A stretch of DNA of 64,000 nt, taken from assembly GCA_014804645.1 (NCBI GenBank), contig JAAUZI010000077.1:24279-88278 (forward strand), in the 5' to 3' direction. The notes under the pieces are model-generated. The model did no database searches. It saw nothing but the letters and a program-made list of their open reading frames with translations, and was not told the DNA's origin. The position numbers and the translations under genes are program-made. The stretch is from Lachnospiraceae bacterium. GTDB lineage: Bacteria; Bacillota; Clostridia; Lachnospirales; Lachnospiraceae. This document shows positions 8,861 through 17,276 of the stretch, piece after piece (the first letter of the stretch is position 1; the number at the start of each line of letters is the position of its first letter).

Positions 8861-10012
8861 ATGAGTGTTTATTTAGACTACAATTCATCGACACCAATTG
8901 ATGAACGAGTGCTGGAACATATGGTTCATGTATATCGGAATGATATAGGGAATGCGGATAGCCGCACGCATATATTTGGAGAGCGTTCCAGAAAAATAGT
9001 AGAAAGTGCCAGGAGACAGGTAGCCTCCATATTAGGAATTAAGAATGATGAGGTTTTTTTTACAAGCGGCGCTACTGAAAGTAATAATATTGCAATTCAA
9101 GGGTTGAAAACATATGGGATTGCTGCGAACAAGAGACATATCATAACTACGGCAGTGGAACATAAAGCTGTTTTGGAATCGGTAAGGGCTATGCAAGAAT
9201 TAGGTTTTGATGTGGAATTTGTTGCGCCTAATCAATCAGGTAGAGTCTTGGCTGAGGATGTATTATCTAAAGTTCGTCAGGATACTTTGGTAGTAAGTAT
9301 AATGCATGTGAATAATGAAACAGGAATTATTCAGCCGATTAAGGAAATTGGTGATAGACTAGCAGAGAAGAATATTTTGTTTCATGTAGATGCAACGCAG
9401 AGTTTTGGAAAGCTAGTTGAGGAGTTGCGGAGTGTGAATTATGATATGCTTTCCATGAGCGCTCACAAATTTGGAGGTCCGCAGGGAGTTGGCGCATTGA
9501 TTCTCCGCAAGAAACATTATAAATTGCCGCCAGTCAAGGCGATTGTATGTGGAGGACAACAAGAACAGGGAATTAGGCCAGGGACTATTCCTGTAGCCCT
9601 AGTAGCCGGATTGGGAAAAGCATGTGAACTGGCTGAAATGGAGTATAAGGAAAATGATAAGAAATGCAGATTGATAAAAGAAAAAATGTTGTTCATGTTA
9701 CAGAGATCAGGTTTGGATTATAGGATTAATGGAGAACAAACCTATTGTATTTCAGGTACAATGAATATCTGTATATGTGGTGTGCAATCAGAAGCTCTTA
9801 TGCTTTTGGTCAAGGATTACTGTGGAGTATCTAATGGGTCAGCTTGTAATTCTAATTCTTATAATCCAAGTTATGTGTTAGCAGCAATGGGAATTCCATT
9901 AGATCAAATTGAAAGTTCAATCAGAATCAGTTGGGGAGCTGGTATTACAATTAATGATGTAGAAGAATCTTTTGGAGCTCTTTTAGAGGCAGCCAGGGAA
10001 TTGGTGTGGTGA
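8861..10012 (+). CDS. dndA: DndA/IscS-type cysteine desulfurase
   Basis: 383 residues, PLP fold type I. The PLP lysine is in SMSAHKFGGPQGVG (about residue 200), the cofactor-contact segments are TSGATESNN and HVDATQSFGK, and the catalytic cysteine is in GVSNGSACNSNSYN (about residue 325). It supplies persulfide sulfur to DndC. Here dndA closes the operon after dndE, unlike the divergent placement known from Streptomyces. The long catalytic loop resembles IscS/NifS group I. Only a weak AGAGG precedes the ATG; coupling to dndE probably drives translation. Confidence 0.92.
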   Translation: MSVYLDYNSSTPIDERVLEHMVHVYRNDIGNADSRTHIFGERSRKIVESARRQVASILGIKNDEVFFTSGATESNNIAIQGLKTYGIAANKRHIITTAVEHKAVLESVRAMQELGFDVEFVAPNQSGRVLAEDVLSKVRQDTLVVSIMHVNNETGIIQPIKEIGDRLAEKNILFHVDATQSFGKLVEELRSVNYDMLSMSAHKFGGPQGVGALILRKKHYKLPPVKAIVCGGQQEQGIRPGTIPVALVAGLGKACELAEMEYKENDKKCRLIKEKMLFMLQRSGLDYRINGEQTYCISGTMNICICGVQSEALMLLVKDYCGVSNGSACNSNSYNPSYVLAAMGIPLDQIESSIRISWGAGITINDVEESFGALLEAARELVW

Positions 10013-10087
10013 TGAAAATGAAAGAGACGGCTGGTAAAAGACCATACTAAAAACGTAAAAATTGTATAAAGTGAATAACTATAAGGA

Positions 10088-10231
10088 ATGGCAAGTAAGG
10101 GGGCATATAAAGAAATTATGCGGGAGGACTTGCGGGACTGCATCAAAAACCCGGCTCTTGCGCAGCACATGAAGGACATCTTGGAATACAGAACGATGGA
10201 ATACTACCGGAGGAGATACACGGAGAAATAA
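10088..10231 (+). CDS. small hypothetical protein (47 aa) at the edge of the dnd island
   Basis: An open frame of 47 codons encodes a very basic helical peptide beginning MASKGAYKEIMREDLRD and ending EYRTMEYYRRRYTEK. AAGGA directly abuts the ATG, which is poor spacing; the internal ATG at 10118 is an alternative. Composition is already that of the GC-richer genome rather than the dnd island, so the island boundary lies in about 10013-10090. Coding is likely but the family is unknown. The rest of 10013-10294 shows only a 12-codon run after dndA and no clear promoter. Confidence 0.4.
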   Translation: MASKGAYKEIMREDLRDCIKNPALAQHMKDILEYRTMEYYRRRYTEK

Positions 10232-10294
10232 ATGTCCGCGCCACAGGGAAACTAGCCGCATAGCCCAAAACGCAGGAAAGGCAGGTACTCACAC

Positions 10295-10531
10295 ATGCTT
10301 TTTAGCAGAAAAACAGATAAAAAGACCACAGACAAATCCCCCACAAAGAGCTACGATCCCGAAACCCAGCGCCCGGTGCTGCTCTGCAGTATCTGCACCG
10401 GCGAGCAGGTGGCGGGATTCAAAGATATCCGCACCGGAAAGTTTGAGGAGATCACACTGATCCGGGACGACCGGGAGCTGCGGGAGTTTATGGAGACCTA
10501 TGGGATTGATAAGGTGACTAAGGAGTATTGA
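10295..10531 (+). CDS. conserved small protein of unknown function (78 aa)
   Basis: 78 residues; a lysine/threonine-rich N-terminus is followed by a compact region with LLCSICTGEQVAGFKD, where CSICTGE and the following GKFEEITLIRDD look conserved in Clostridia. I know the type only as an uncharacterised small protein. It lies 29 bases before glycerate kinase and could be co-transcribed with it. Confidence 0.6.
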   Translation: MLFSRKTDKKTTDKSPTKSYDPETQRPVLLCSICTGEQVAGFKDIRTGKFEEITLIRDDRELREFMETYGIDKVTKEY

Positions 10532-10560
10532 CGGCGGGATAGCGCAAACGGGAGGAAGAC

Positions 10561-11793
10561 ATGAATCAGAAACTCCGCTGCCAGGCGCAGCAGATCATGG
10601 AGTACGCCATCGGAAAATCGCTGCCCGACAGGGCGGTGGCCGAGGCGTTGGAGCAATATGACTTTTCAGGCAGAATCTATCTGGTTGCCATCGGCAAGGC
10701 TGCCTGGCAGATGGCGAACGCCGCTGTGCGTTGTCTGAAAGTGCCCGTTGTGGACGGCATAGTGCTCACCAAGTACGGGCACATGAAAGGGGACATCCCG
10801 GGAGTGCGCTGTTTTGAGGGCGGACACCCTATTGTGGACGAGAATGGTCTGGCTGGCACCCAGGCCATTTTGGATATGACAGCCAATTTGACGGCCCAAG
10901 ACAGGGTGCTATTTCTGATTTCAGGCGGCGGCAGCGCATTGTTTGAAAAACCGCTTGTGCCCCTCTCCGCTCTGCAGGAATTAAACCGGCAGCTGCTCGC
11001 CGCAGGAGCCTCCGTCACGGAGATAAACATTTTGCGCAAACGCCTGTCTGCCGTGAAAGGCGGGCGTTTTGCAAAATGGTGCGAACCGGCCCATATAGAT
11101 TCCGTTATCCTGTCGGATGTGCTGGGGGACCCGCTGGACATGATTGCCTCCGGGCCTGCGGCGCCGGACCGCTCCACCTGTGAGGACGCCCTGGGGATTG
11201 TGAAAAAGTACGGGCTGGAGGTGCTGGAGGAGGTTCTTGCCTGTCTGGGGCAGGAGACTCCCAAACAGCTGGGGCATGTGTCCAACCGTGTGATTGGCAG
11301 CGTGGCGCAGCTCTGTCAGGCGGCGGCAGAGAAATGCCGGGAGCTGGGCTATGAGACGCATATTTTGACGGACCGCATGTGCTGCGAGGCCAGGGAGGCG
11401 GGGCGTTTTATGGCCTCCATAGCCGGGAGTGGTCTGGGGACCGGAAAAAGAGCCTATGTGGCGGGCGGCGAGTGTGTGGTGCATCTGCACGGAAAAGGAC
11501 TTGGCGGCAGGAACCAGGAGCTGGCTCTGGCAGCGGCGGAGGGCCTGGCGGGTCTTTCCGGTGTGGCCTTGTTCAGCGTGGGTTCCGACGGGACGGACGG
11601 GCCTACGGACGCGGCGGGCGGATATGTGGACGGGGACAGCCTGGCGGCGCTGGAGGCCAGAGGAATCCATTTGCAGGACGCCCTTGCCGACAACGACTCC
11701 TACCATGCGCTGGAGGCCGTGGGAGGGCTGTTAAAGACCGGCCCCACGGGTACGAATGTGAATGATTTTACGGTGGTGCTGATTGATGTTTAG
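10561..11793 (+). CDS. glycerate 2-kinase (MOFRL/GckA type)
   Basis: 410 residues, the normal length. N-terminal domain: YLVAIGKAAWQMANAA and the glycine-rich FLISGGGSALFEKP. SDVLGDPLDMIASGPAAPD is a signature of the family, and the C-terminal MOFRL domain has GGRNQELALAAA and GSDGTDGPTDAAGG. It phosphorylates D-glycerate at O2 with ATP, feeding it into lower glycolysis. AGGAGGAAGAC precedes the ATG. High GC contrasts with the adjacent dnd island. Confidence 0.92.
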   Translation: MNQKLRCQAQQIMEYAIGKSLPDRAVAEALEQYDFSGRIYLVAIGKAAWQMANAAVRCLKVPVVDGIVLTKYGHMKGDIPGVRCFEGGHPIVDENGLAGTQAILDMTANLTAQDRVLFLISGGGSALFEKPLVPLSALQELNRQLLAAGASVTEINILRKRLSAVKGGRFAKWCEPAHIDSVILSDVLGDPLDMIASGPAAPDRSTCEDALGIVKKYGLEVLEEVLACLGQETPKQLGHVSNRVIGSVAQLCQAAAEKCRELGYETHILTDRMCCEAREAGRFMASIAGSGLGTGKRAYVAGGECVVHLHGKGLGGRNQELALAAAEGLAGLSGVALFSVGSDGTDGPTDAAGGYVDGDSLAALEARGIHLQDALADNDSYHALEAVGGLLKTGPTGTNVNDFTVVLIDV

Positions 11794-11843
11794 TTTCACG
11801 AATAGAAATCAACCGCTGATTGAGAAAAAAACTCAAAACCATG

Positions 11844-11871
11844 TTGATTTTTGCAGGGAAGTGGGTATAAT
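11844..11871 (+). promoter_or_regulatory. promoter of the AbiL-like operon
   Basis: TTGATT (11844-11849), 16-bp spacer, TATAAT (11866-11871), placed 22 bases before the start of the ATPase gene. It gives the defence-like pair its own transcription unit. Confidence 0.6.
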
Positions 11872-11892
11872 AGGTGTTGGGAGGCGTATGCC

Positions 11893-13155
11893 ATGTTGAT
11901 ACAATTTCGTTTTAAGAATTATAAATCTTTTAGAGATGATACGATTTTAGATCTCTCCGCGACCAAAATTACCGAGCATTCTGAGCGAGTTATTTCTGCC
12001 GGATATGAAAAGCTTTTGCCTACGGCTGCCATCTTTGGTGCCAATGCCAGCGGTAAATCAAATGTAATCGAAGCGTTTCGCTATATGGCGACTTATATAA
12101 TGGAGTCTTTTTCGTATGGCGGTGATCCGAACGATAAAAAATCTAAGAGCAGGAGATTGAAATGTACTCCCTTTTTGTTTGATGCTACCAGCATGGAGGC
12201 CGAATCCTCTTTTGAAGTCTACTTTATAGATACTGAGGGACGAGGATGTAAGTCGTACAACTATGGATTTGTGTTGAATCAGCACGAAATTGTTGAAGAA
12301 TGGCTCAATACAAAGGCCAAGACAGCCCGTGAATATAAGCGTGTTTTTTATCGCGACAGAGAAGAACTGGATCTATCCGGTATTCCGGATAAGAGTCAGG
12401 AACTTATTCGGATATCCCTGAACAAAGAGGCGCTGATCGTCTCGTTAGGAGCAATGTTGAAGATTGAAAAATTGAAATTCGTTAGGGATTGGTTTTACAG
12501 CACAAACTTTGCAAACTTTGGTGATCCTCGTGAGAATATAATTCTTTCCCGTGTTTTCCCAGATGGATTTGTAGAGGACAAAATTGTTCAGGATAAAGTT
12601 GTGACATATCTCTCAGCGTTTGATTCTTCTATTATTGGTTTCAATGTCGAATTTGTGAAAGAGGATGATGGGGAAATAAATCAGGCTAAAATTGATGCGA
12701 TTCATCGTGTGGTTAACGGCGGAACCACATCTATTCCGCTGGAAGAGGAATCTGCCGGAACTTTAAAGATGTTTGCGCTATACTCTATCCTGCAGGATAC
12801 ATTTGAAAATGGCGGAGTGTTGTTTATCGATGAACTGAATGGCAGACTGCATCCCCTGCTGGTCAGGACGTTTCTTCTCACTTTTTTGAATCCGGAAATA
12901 AATCCGAACCATGCACAGTTGATATTTACCACTCACGATGCCTGGCAGCTTTCCAATAATTTGCTCAGGCGCGATGAAATCTGGTTCACTGAAAAGGATG
13001 ATAATGGAGTTTCCACGCTGTATTCGCTTGCTGATTTTGTGGATGAAGACGGTATAAAAATCCGTAAGGACGAAAGCTATGAGAAAAATTATCTGTTCGG
13101 AAAATATGGAGCCGTACCTTCGTTGAAATATTTTGATATGTTTGGGGAGAAGTGA
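11893..13155 (+). CDS. AAA ATPase, RloA/AbiLi-like
   Basis: 420 residues from the ATG at 11893, chosen because GGGAGG lies 8 bases upstream and the family N-terminus MLIQFRFKNYKSFRDD then begins the protein; an upstream in-frame start would add a non-homologous tail. Walker A is FGANASGKSN (about residue 50). The C-terminal ABC-type half has EESAGTLKMFAL, Walker B GVLFIDELNGRLHP and LIFTTHDAWQL. These are features of OLD/AAA_15-21 ATPases that partner RloB in the AbiL abortive-infection system. Four bases of overlap/adjacency link it to the next gene. Defence role is inference from family and pairing. Confidence 0.82.
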   Translation: MLIQFRFKNYKSFRDDTILDLSATKITEHSERVISAGYEKLLPTAAIFGANASGKSNVIEAFRYMATYIMESFSYGGDPNDKKSKSRRLKCTPFLFDATSMEAESSFEVYFIDTEGRGCKSYNYGFVLNQHEIVEEWLNTKAKTAREYKRVFYRDREELDLSGIPDKSQELIRISLNKEALIVSLGAMLKIEKLKFVRDWFYSTNFANFGDPRENIILSRVFPDGFVEDKIVQDKVVTYLSAFDSSIIGFNVEFVKEDDGEINQAKIDAIHRVVNGGTTSIPLEEESAGTLKMFALYSILQDTFENGGVLFIDELNGRLHPLLVRTFLLTFLNPEINPNHAQLIFTTHDAWQLSNNLLRRDEIWFTEKDDNGVSTLYSLADFVDEDGIKIRKDESYEKNYLFGKYGAVPSLKYFDMFGEK

Positions 13156-13157
13156 GT

Positions 13158-13853
13158 ATGGCAAAAGCAGATAGAAGGGGAAAACGTAAAGGGCGGGAAA
13201 ACTTTTGCACAAGAGTACCGGATTTGGGATACTATTTCATTGTAACAGATACAAAGGAAACAGAAGAAAACTATATGTATAGTCTTAGAAATGCACTTCC
13301 TAAGGATTTACAGGGGCGAATTGTTATCAAAGTTTCCAAAGCCAAGACGGACGAACTTGTTGAGACATGTAAAGAGCAAGCGGCTATGGAGCCCCAATAC
13401 GGAGAACCGTGGATTGTTTTTGATCGGGATCAAGTGGCTTGCTTTGATCAGATTATAGAAAAAGCCAGGCGGGAGCGCGTCAATGTGGGATGGTCTAATC
13501 CCTGCATAGAGATTTGGTTTGATGCTTATTTTGGGAAAATGCATAGCTATTCGGATTCTGTTACATGCTGTAGAGAGTTTGCCAATACTTTTGAGAAGAA
13601 GACTGGACAAGAATACAAAAAGTCCAGTGATCAAATCTATGCTATGCTGAATCGCTATGGCAATGAGACGGAAGCTGTTAAGATAGCAGAAAACCGCCTC
13701 CGACAGTATTTGAGGGATGGAATTGACAAACCCTCAGAGATGTGTCCATGTACAACAGTACATAGGTTGGTAAATGAAATAAAGGATAAAATAGTATTCA
13801 GCTACTCCAAAGACAAGGACGCCAGCTATGGGACTTATACAGAACATCATTGA
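13158..13853 (+). CDS. RloB/AbiLii-like protein
   Basis: 231 residues from the ATG at 13158, 8 bases after GGGGAG; a GTG at 13152 overlaps the previous stop and is less likely. Diagnostic segments of RloB are present: an N-terminal Arg/Lys-rich stretch, EPWIVFDRDQVACFD (acidic D-x-D) about residue 85, and SNPCIEIWFDAYF about residue 115. RloB folds are TOPRIM-like nuclease candidates. The pair ATPase plus RloB corresponds to AbiLi/AbiLii. Its 3' end overlaps the helicase gene by 26 bases. Confidence 0.82.
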   Translation: MAKADRRGKRKGRENFCTRVPDLGYYFIVTDTKETEENYMYSLRNALPKDLQGRIVIKVSKAKTDELVETCKEQAAMEPQYGEPWIVFDRDQVACFDQIIEKARRERVNVGWSNPCIEIWFDAYFGKMHSYSDSVTCCREFANTFEKKTGQEYKKSSDQIYAMLNRYGNETEAVKIAENRLRQYLRDGIDKPSEMCPCTTVHRLVNEIKDKIVFSYSKDKDASYGTYTEHH

Positions 13854-16293
13854 ACAATACAGGCAGAGAGCAGAGGACAGGAACAAAGCCTGCGAGCAAT
13901 ATATCATACAGATGGATCGTGCCCTGCAGGAGATAAATGGACTGTTTGCCGATCCGAATTCTAGCATAGACCCGGAGAAAGAGGCTCAGTGGTATGCCCG
14001 TAATTCCTTTTTGCTGACGAGTCCCGACGTGCAGAGGACAAGAGGGGCGGCTCGTTTCGGCGAGCTGGCAGCCAGGCAGGGGCAGCTGCGACAGGCCGCT
14101 GGGATATTAAAACAGCAGATTGGCCTTCACAACGAGAGAGTTCTCCAGATGAGAATACGCAATGCCTATGCGCTGATCGGCAAAGTGGAGGGCCGGGAGT
14201 TGGATGGTCAACAGATGGCGTGTATCGTCAAGGAGGCCCACAGCCATCTGGTGCTTGCGGGCGCAGGGACAGGAAAGACAACTACGATTGTGGGAAAGAT
14301 CAAATATCTGGTTAAATCAGGGCAGTGCAGACCGGAGGACATTCTGGTATTATCTTTTACCAAGGCCTCCGCAGCGGAGATGAGTCAGCGTATTGACCGG
14401 GAGACCGGCTGCCACATAGACGCCTTTACCTTTCATAAGCTGGGAATAAATATTATCACACAGGTCGAGGGGATCGTCCCCAAAATCTCTCAAACAGATA
14501 TGCGGAAATTTATCATGGAACAGCTGCGGCTCCAGATGCGGTCAGAGAGATATCTGTTGCTGCTGAGTTCGTATTTGTTGAATCATCGTGTTCTGGCCAG
14601 ATCTGAATTCGATTTTCAGAACATGGAGGAGTACCGGGAATATTTGCAATTAAATCCACCCACTACACTGGGAAACGAGACGGTAAAGAGCTATGGCGAG
14701 ATGGAGATCGCGAATTTTCTGGCGCAGAACAATATCTCATATATCTACGAGCAGCCATACAGGATCGACACCCGTACTGCGGAATACGGACAGTATAAAC
14801 CGGATTTTTATTTGCCGGATTATGATATTTATATTGAGTACTTTGGCGTCAATAAAAAAGGTGAAGTGCCCTCCTATTTCCGGGGGAGGTCTGGGATGAC
14901 GGCGTCGCAGGCTTATCAGGCATCCATGGACTGGAAACGCCGTACACACCGGGAGAACGGCACAATTATGGTGGAGTGCTACGCCTATGAAAATATGGAG
15001 GGAACTCTGCTGGACAATCTGAAACAGAGACTGGCGGAACATGGGGTGGAGCTGTCGCCCAAGAGCGCACAGGAGCTGTGGGAGCAGGCGGCGTCTGGCG
15101 GGGATACGGTGCTTGTCGGGGTAGCGGCGCTGTTGGAAACGGTGATTAATCTGATTAAGAGCAACGGCTACACGATTTCCACAGTGCGGCAGATGAACGG
15201 AGGCATTCACGCCCTCCGCAATGCGCTGGTTCTGTCGCTGGCAGAACCGATTTTTAACGCATATGATTCCGGTCTGAGAGAGCGCGGGGAAATAGATTTT
15301 AACGATATGATCCACTTGGCTACACGGTATGTAGAACAGGGAAAATATGTGAATCCTTACAAATATGTGATTGTGGATGAATACCAGGATATCTCCCGTT
15401 CCCGTTTTGCGCTGCTGGACAGGATGAGGAAATCCGCCGACTATGCACTGTTTTGCGTGGGGGATGACTGGCAGAGCATCTATCGTTTTGCGGGCAGCGA
15501 TATCGGATTTATCCTGAATTTCCAGCACTATTGGGGCGCTGCGGAGACCAGCAGGATAGAGACTACATATCGTTTTTCGCAGCAGCTGGCCGAAATCAGC
15601 GGCAATTTCATTATGCGCAATCCGGCTCAGATGAGAAAGTCTATCCGGGGAAAGGCAGACGCTGCCGGATTTCCCATGGGAGAGATCAGCGCCTACACGG
15701 ATAAGTATGCCATACAATTCATGGTGGAAAAGCTGGACGATCTGCCTCAAAACAGCAGTGTATTTTTTATAGGGAGATACTCTTTTGACGCGGAACTGTT
15801 AAAGGATAGCGGTCTGCTTGCCTGTCGGTATGACAACGTCAGGGAGCAGGTGGAGGTGAAATATCGTAATCGGCCTGACTTGCAGATGTATTTTGTCACC
15901 GCACACAAGTCCAAGGGCCTGCAGGCAGATTATATTTTTATCATCAACAACAGAAATGCCAGGATGGGTTTTCCCAGCAAGATACAGGATGCTCCCATAT
16001 TGCAGTTGCTGCTTGAAAAGTGCGACCAATATCCTGACGCCGAGGAGAGGCGGCTGTTCTATGTGGCGCTGACAAGGGCGCGGCAGAAGGTTTTTATTCT
16101 CACTGTGGAAAAACAGGAATCCTCCTTTGTAAAGGAGCTAAAATTCCAGTATGGTGAAAGGCTCAGGCAGGAGCGGTTCAGCTGTCCCCTCTGCGGCGGG
16201 AAATTGCAGAAAAAGTCTGGTCCCTACGGTGAATTTTGGGGGTGCAGCAATTACAAGACCAGGGGCTGTAAATATACCAGAAACCTGAAATAG
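13828..16293 (+). CDS. UvrD/HelD-like SF1 helicase with nuclease-like insert and C-terminal zinc finger
   Basis: 821 residues. An N-terminal helical region is followed by Walker A VLAGAGTGKTTTIVGKI (about residue 150), motif Ia LVLSFTKASAAEM, motif II VIVDEYQDISRSR, motif III VGDDWQSIYRFAGSD, motif IV ETTYRFSQQL, motif V TAHKSKGLQADY and motif VI VALTRARQKV, all as in E. coli helicase IV. Between motifs I and II (residues about 290-395) an insert carries E...YKPDFYLPDYDIYIEYFG, which looks like a PD-(D/E)xK nuclease core. The end has CPLCGG...GCSNYKTRGCKY, a topoisomerase-type zinc finger. AAGGA lies 8 bases before the ATG, inside rloB, so translation is coupled. Confidence 0.87.
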   Translation: MGLIQNIIEQYRQRAEDRNKACEQYIIQMDRALQEINGLFADPNSSIDPEKEAQWYARNSFLLTSPDVQRTRGAARFGELAARQGQLRQAAGILKQQIGLHNERVLQMRIRNAYALIGKVEGRELDGQQMACIVKEAHSHLVLAGAGTGKTTTIVGKIKYLVKSGQCRPEDILVLSFTKASAAEMSQRIDRETGCHIDAFTFHKLGINIITQVEGIVPKISQTDMRKFIMEQLRLQMRSERYLLLLSSYLLNHRVLARSEFDFQNMEEYREYLQLNPPTTLGNETVKSYGEMEIANFLAQNNISYIYEQPYRIDTRTAEYGQYKPDFYLPDYDIYIEYFGVNKKGEVPSYFRGRSGMTASQAYQASMDWKRRTHRENGTIMVECYAYENMEGTLLDNLKQRLAEHGVELSPKSAQELWEQAASGGDTVLVGVAALLETVINLIKSNGYTISTVRQMNGGIHALRNALVLSLAEPIFNAYDSGLRERGEIDFNDMIHLATRYVEQGKYVNPYKYVIVDEYQDISRSRFALLDRMRKSADYALFCVGDDWQSIYRFAGSDIGFILNFQHYWGAAETSRIETTYRFSQQLAEISGNFIMRNPAQMRKSIRGKADAAGFPMGEISAYTDKYAIQFMVEKLDDLPQNSSVFFIGRYSFDAELLKDSGLLACRYDNVREQVEVKYRNRPDLQMYFVTAHKSKGLQADYIFIINNRNARMGFPSKIQDAPILQLLLEKCDQYPDAEERRLFYVALTRARQKVFILTVEKQESSFVKELKFQYGERLRQERFSCPLCGGKLQKKSGPYGEFWGCSNYKTRGCKYTRNLK

Positions 16294-16418
16294 AAACCGC
16301 AGTAAAACCGGGATACCCTGCCGGGGAATCGAATTAAGCATGCCCGACAGCAGGTGTCTTATCGGCAGTCCATGTTGCAGGAAGTATTAAAAAAGCATGA
16401 AAAATAGTATAAATTCTA

Positions 16419-16446
16419 TTGCTCTTTTAAAAGAATATGATACAAT
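16419..16446 (+). promoter_or_regulatory. promoter of the cyclophilin lipoprotein gene
   Basis: TTGCTC (16419-16424), 16-bp spacer, TACAAT (16441-16446), about 95 bases before the start codon in an otherwise empty AT-rich intergenic stretch (16294-16539). Confidence 0.5.
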
Positions 16447-16539
16447 GACTTTGTCCATGGCAAAAAATGGAATCATGCGGGCGGCAGCAGGACACAAATG
16501 CTGCAGCCACCAAATAAATGAAAGACGAGGAATCAAATT

Positions 16540-17226
16540 ATGAAAAAGAAATTATGCGGAATCTTAACAATAGGATTTGTCATAGCGGCGGTACTTTCCG
16601 GCTGTGGCAAACCGGGCCAGGGTTCGGACCCCGTGCCCGGCGGCCAGAGTCAGGGAGGAACTATTGAATCCGGGCAGCAGGAGTCCAGCCAGCCCGTCGG
16701 GCAGGAGTCCGAACAGGACGAGCTATTATCCGGCAAGCACCATGTCAAGATCAATATGAAGGATCTCGGCACCATCGAGGTGGAGCTGGATGCGGATCAG
16801 GCTCCCATCACCGTGACCAATTTTGTGAATCTGGCCAACGACGGTTTTTATGACGGTCTGACCTTTCACCGCATCATAGAGGGCTTTATGATGCAGGGCG
16901 GCGATCCCAACGGCAACGGCAGCGGCGGCTCCGAGCAGGAGATCAAGGGGGAATTCAGCCAGAACGGCGTGAACAACACCCTGTCCCACACCCGGGGAGC
17001 TATCTCCATGGCCCGGACCACTATCCCGGACTCCGCCAGCTCCCAGTTTTTTATCATGCACCAGGACGGCACTTTTCTGGACGGCCAATACGCCTGTTTC
17101 GGCTATGTGACCAGCGGCATGGAGATTGTGGATGAGATCTGTGAAAATGCGGTGGTGACGGACGACAACGGCACAGTCCCGGCGGAGTACCAGCCGGTGA
17201 TTGAGAGCATTGAGGTGGTGGATTAG
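16540..17226 (+). CDS. cyclophilin-type peptidyl-prolyl isomerase lipoprotein
   Basis: 228 residues. A lipoprotein signal peptide with lipobox LSGC near residue 23 and a Gly/Ser/Gln-rich linker precede a cyclophilin domain. Catalytic-site segments: FHRIIEGFMMQGGDP, GAISMARTT, SSQFFIMHQDG and LDGQYACFGYV. The usual W/H of the last motif is replaced by Y/A, as in many bacterial cyclophilins. Predicted to fold extracytoplasmic proteins at the outer face of the membrane. Confidence 0.93.
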   Translation: MKKKLCGILTIGFVIAAVLSGCGKPGQGSDPVPGGQSQGGTIESGQQESSQPVGQESEQDELLSGKHHVKINMKDLGTIEVELDADQAPITVTNFVNLANDGFYDGLTFHRIIEGFMMQGGDPNGNGSGGSEQEIKGEFSQNGVNNTLSHTRGAISMARTTIPDSASSQFFIMHQDGTFLDGQYACFGYVTSGMEIVDEICENAVVTDDNGTVPAEYQPVIESIEVVD

Positions 17227-17276
17227 TCCGGCGGGAAAAATAGACGCCAGATAAACGGCAAAGGGGTTGACGGGGG

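Noticed and set aside
10666..11765. Long open frames antisense or out of frame to glycerate kinase
   Set aside because: They are GC-rich shadow frames without ribosome sites or family motifs; the sense frame has a full conserved protein.
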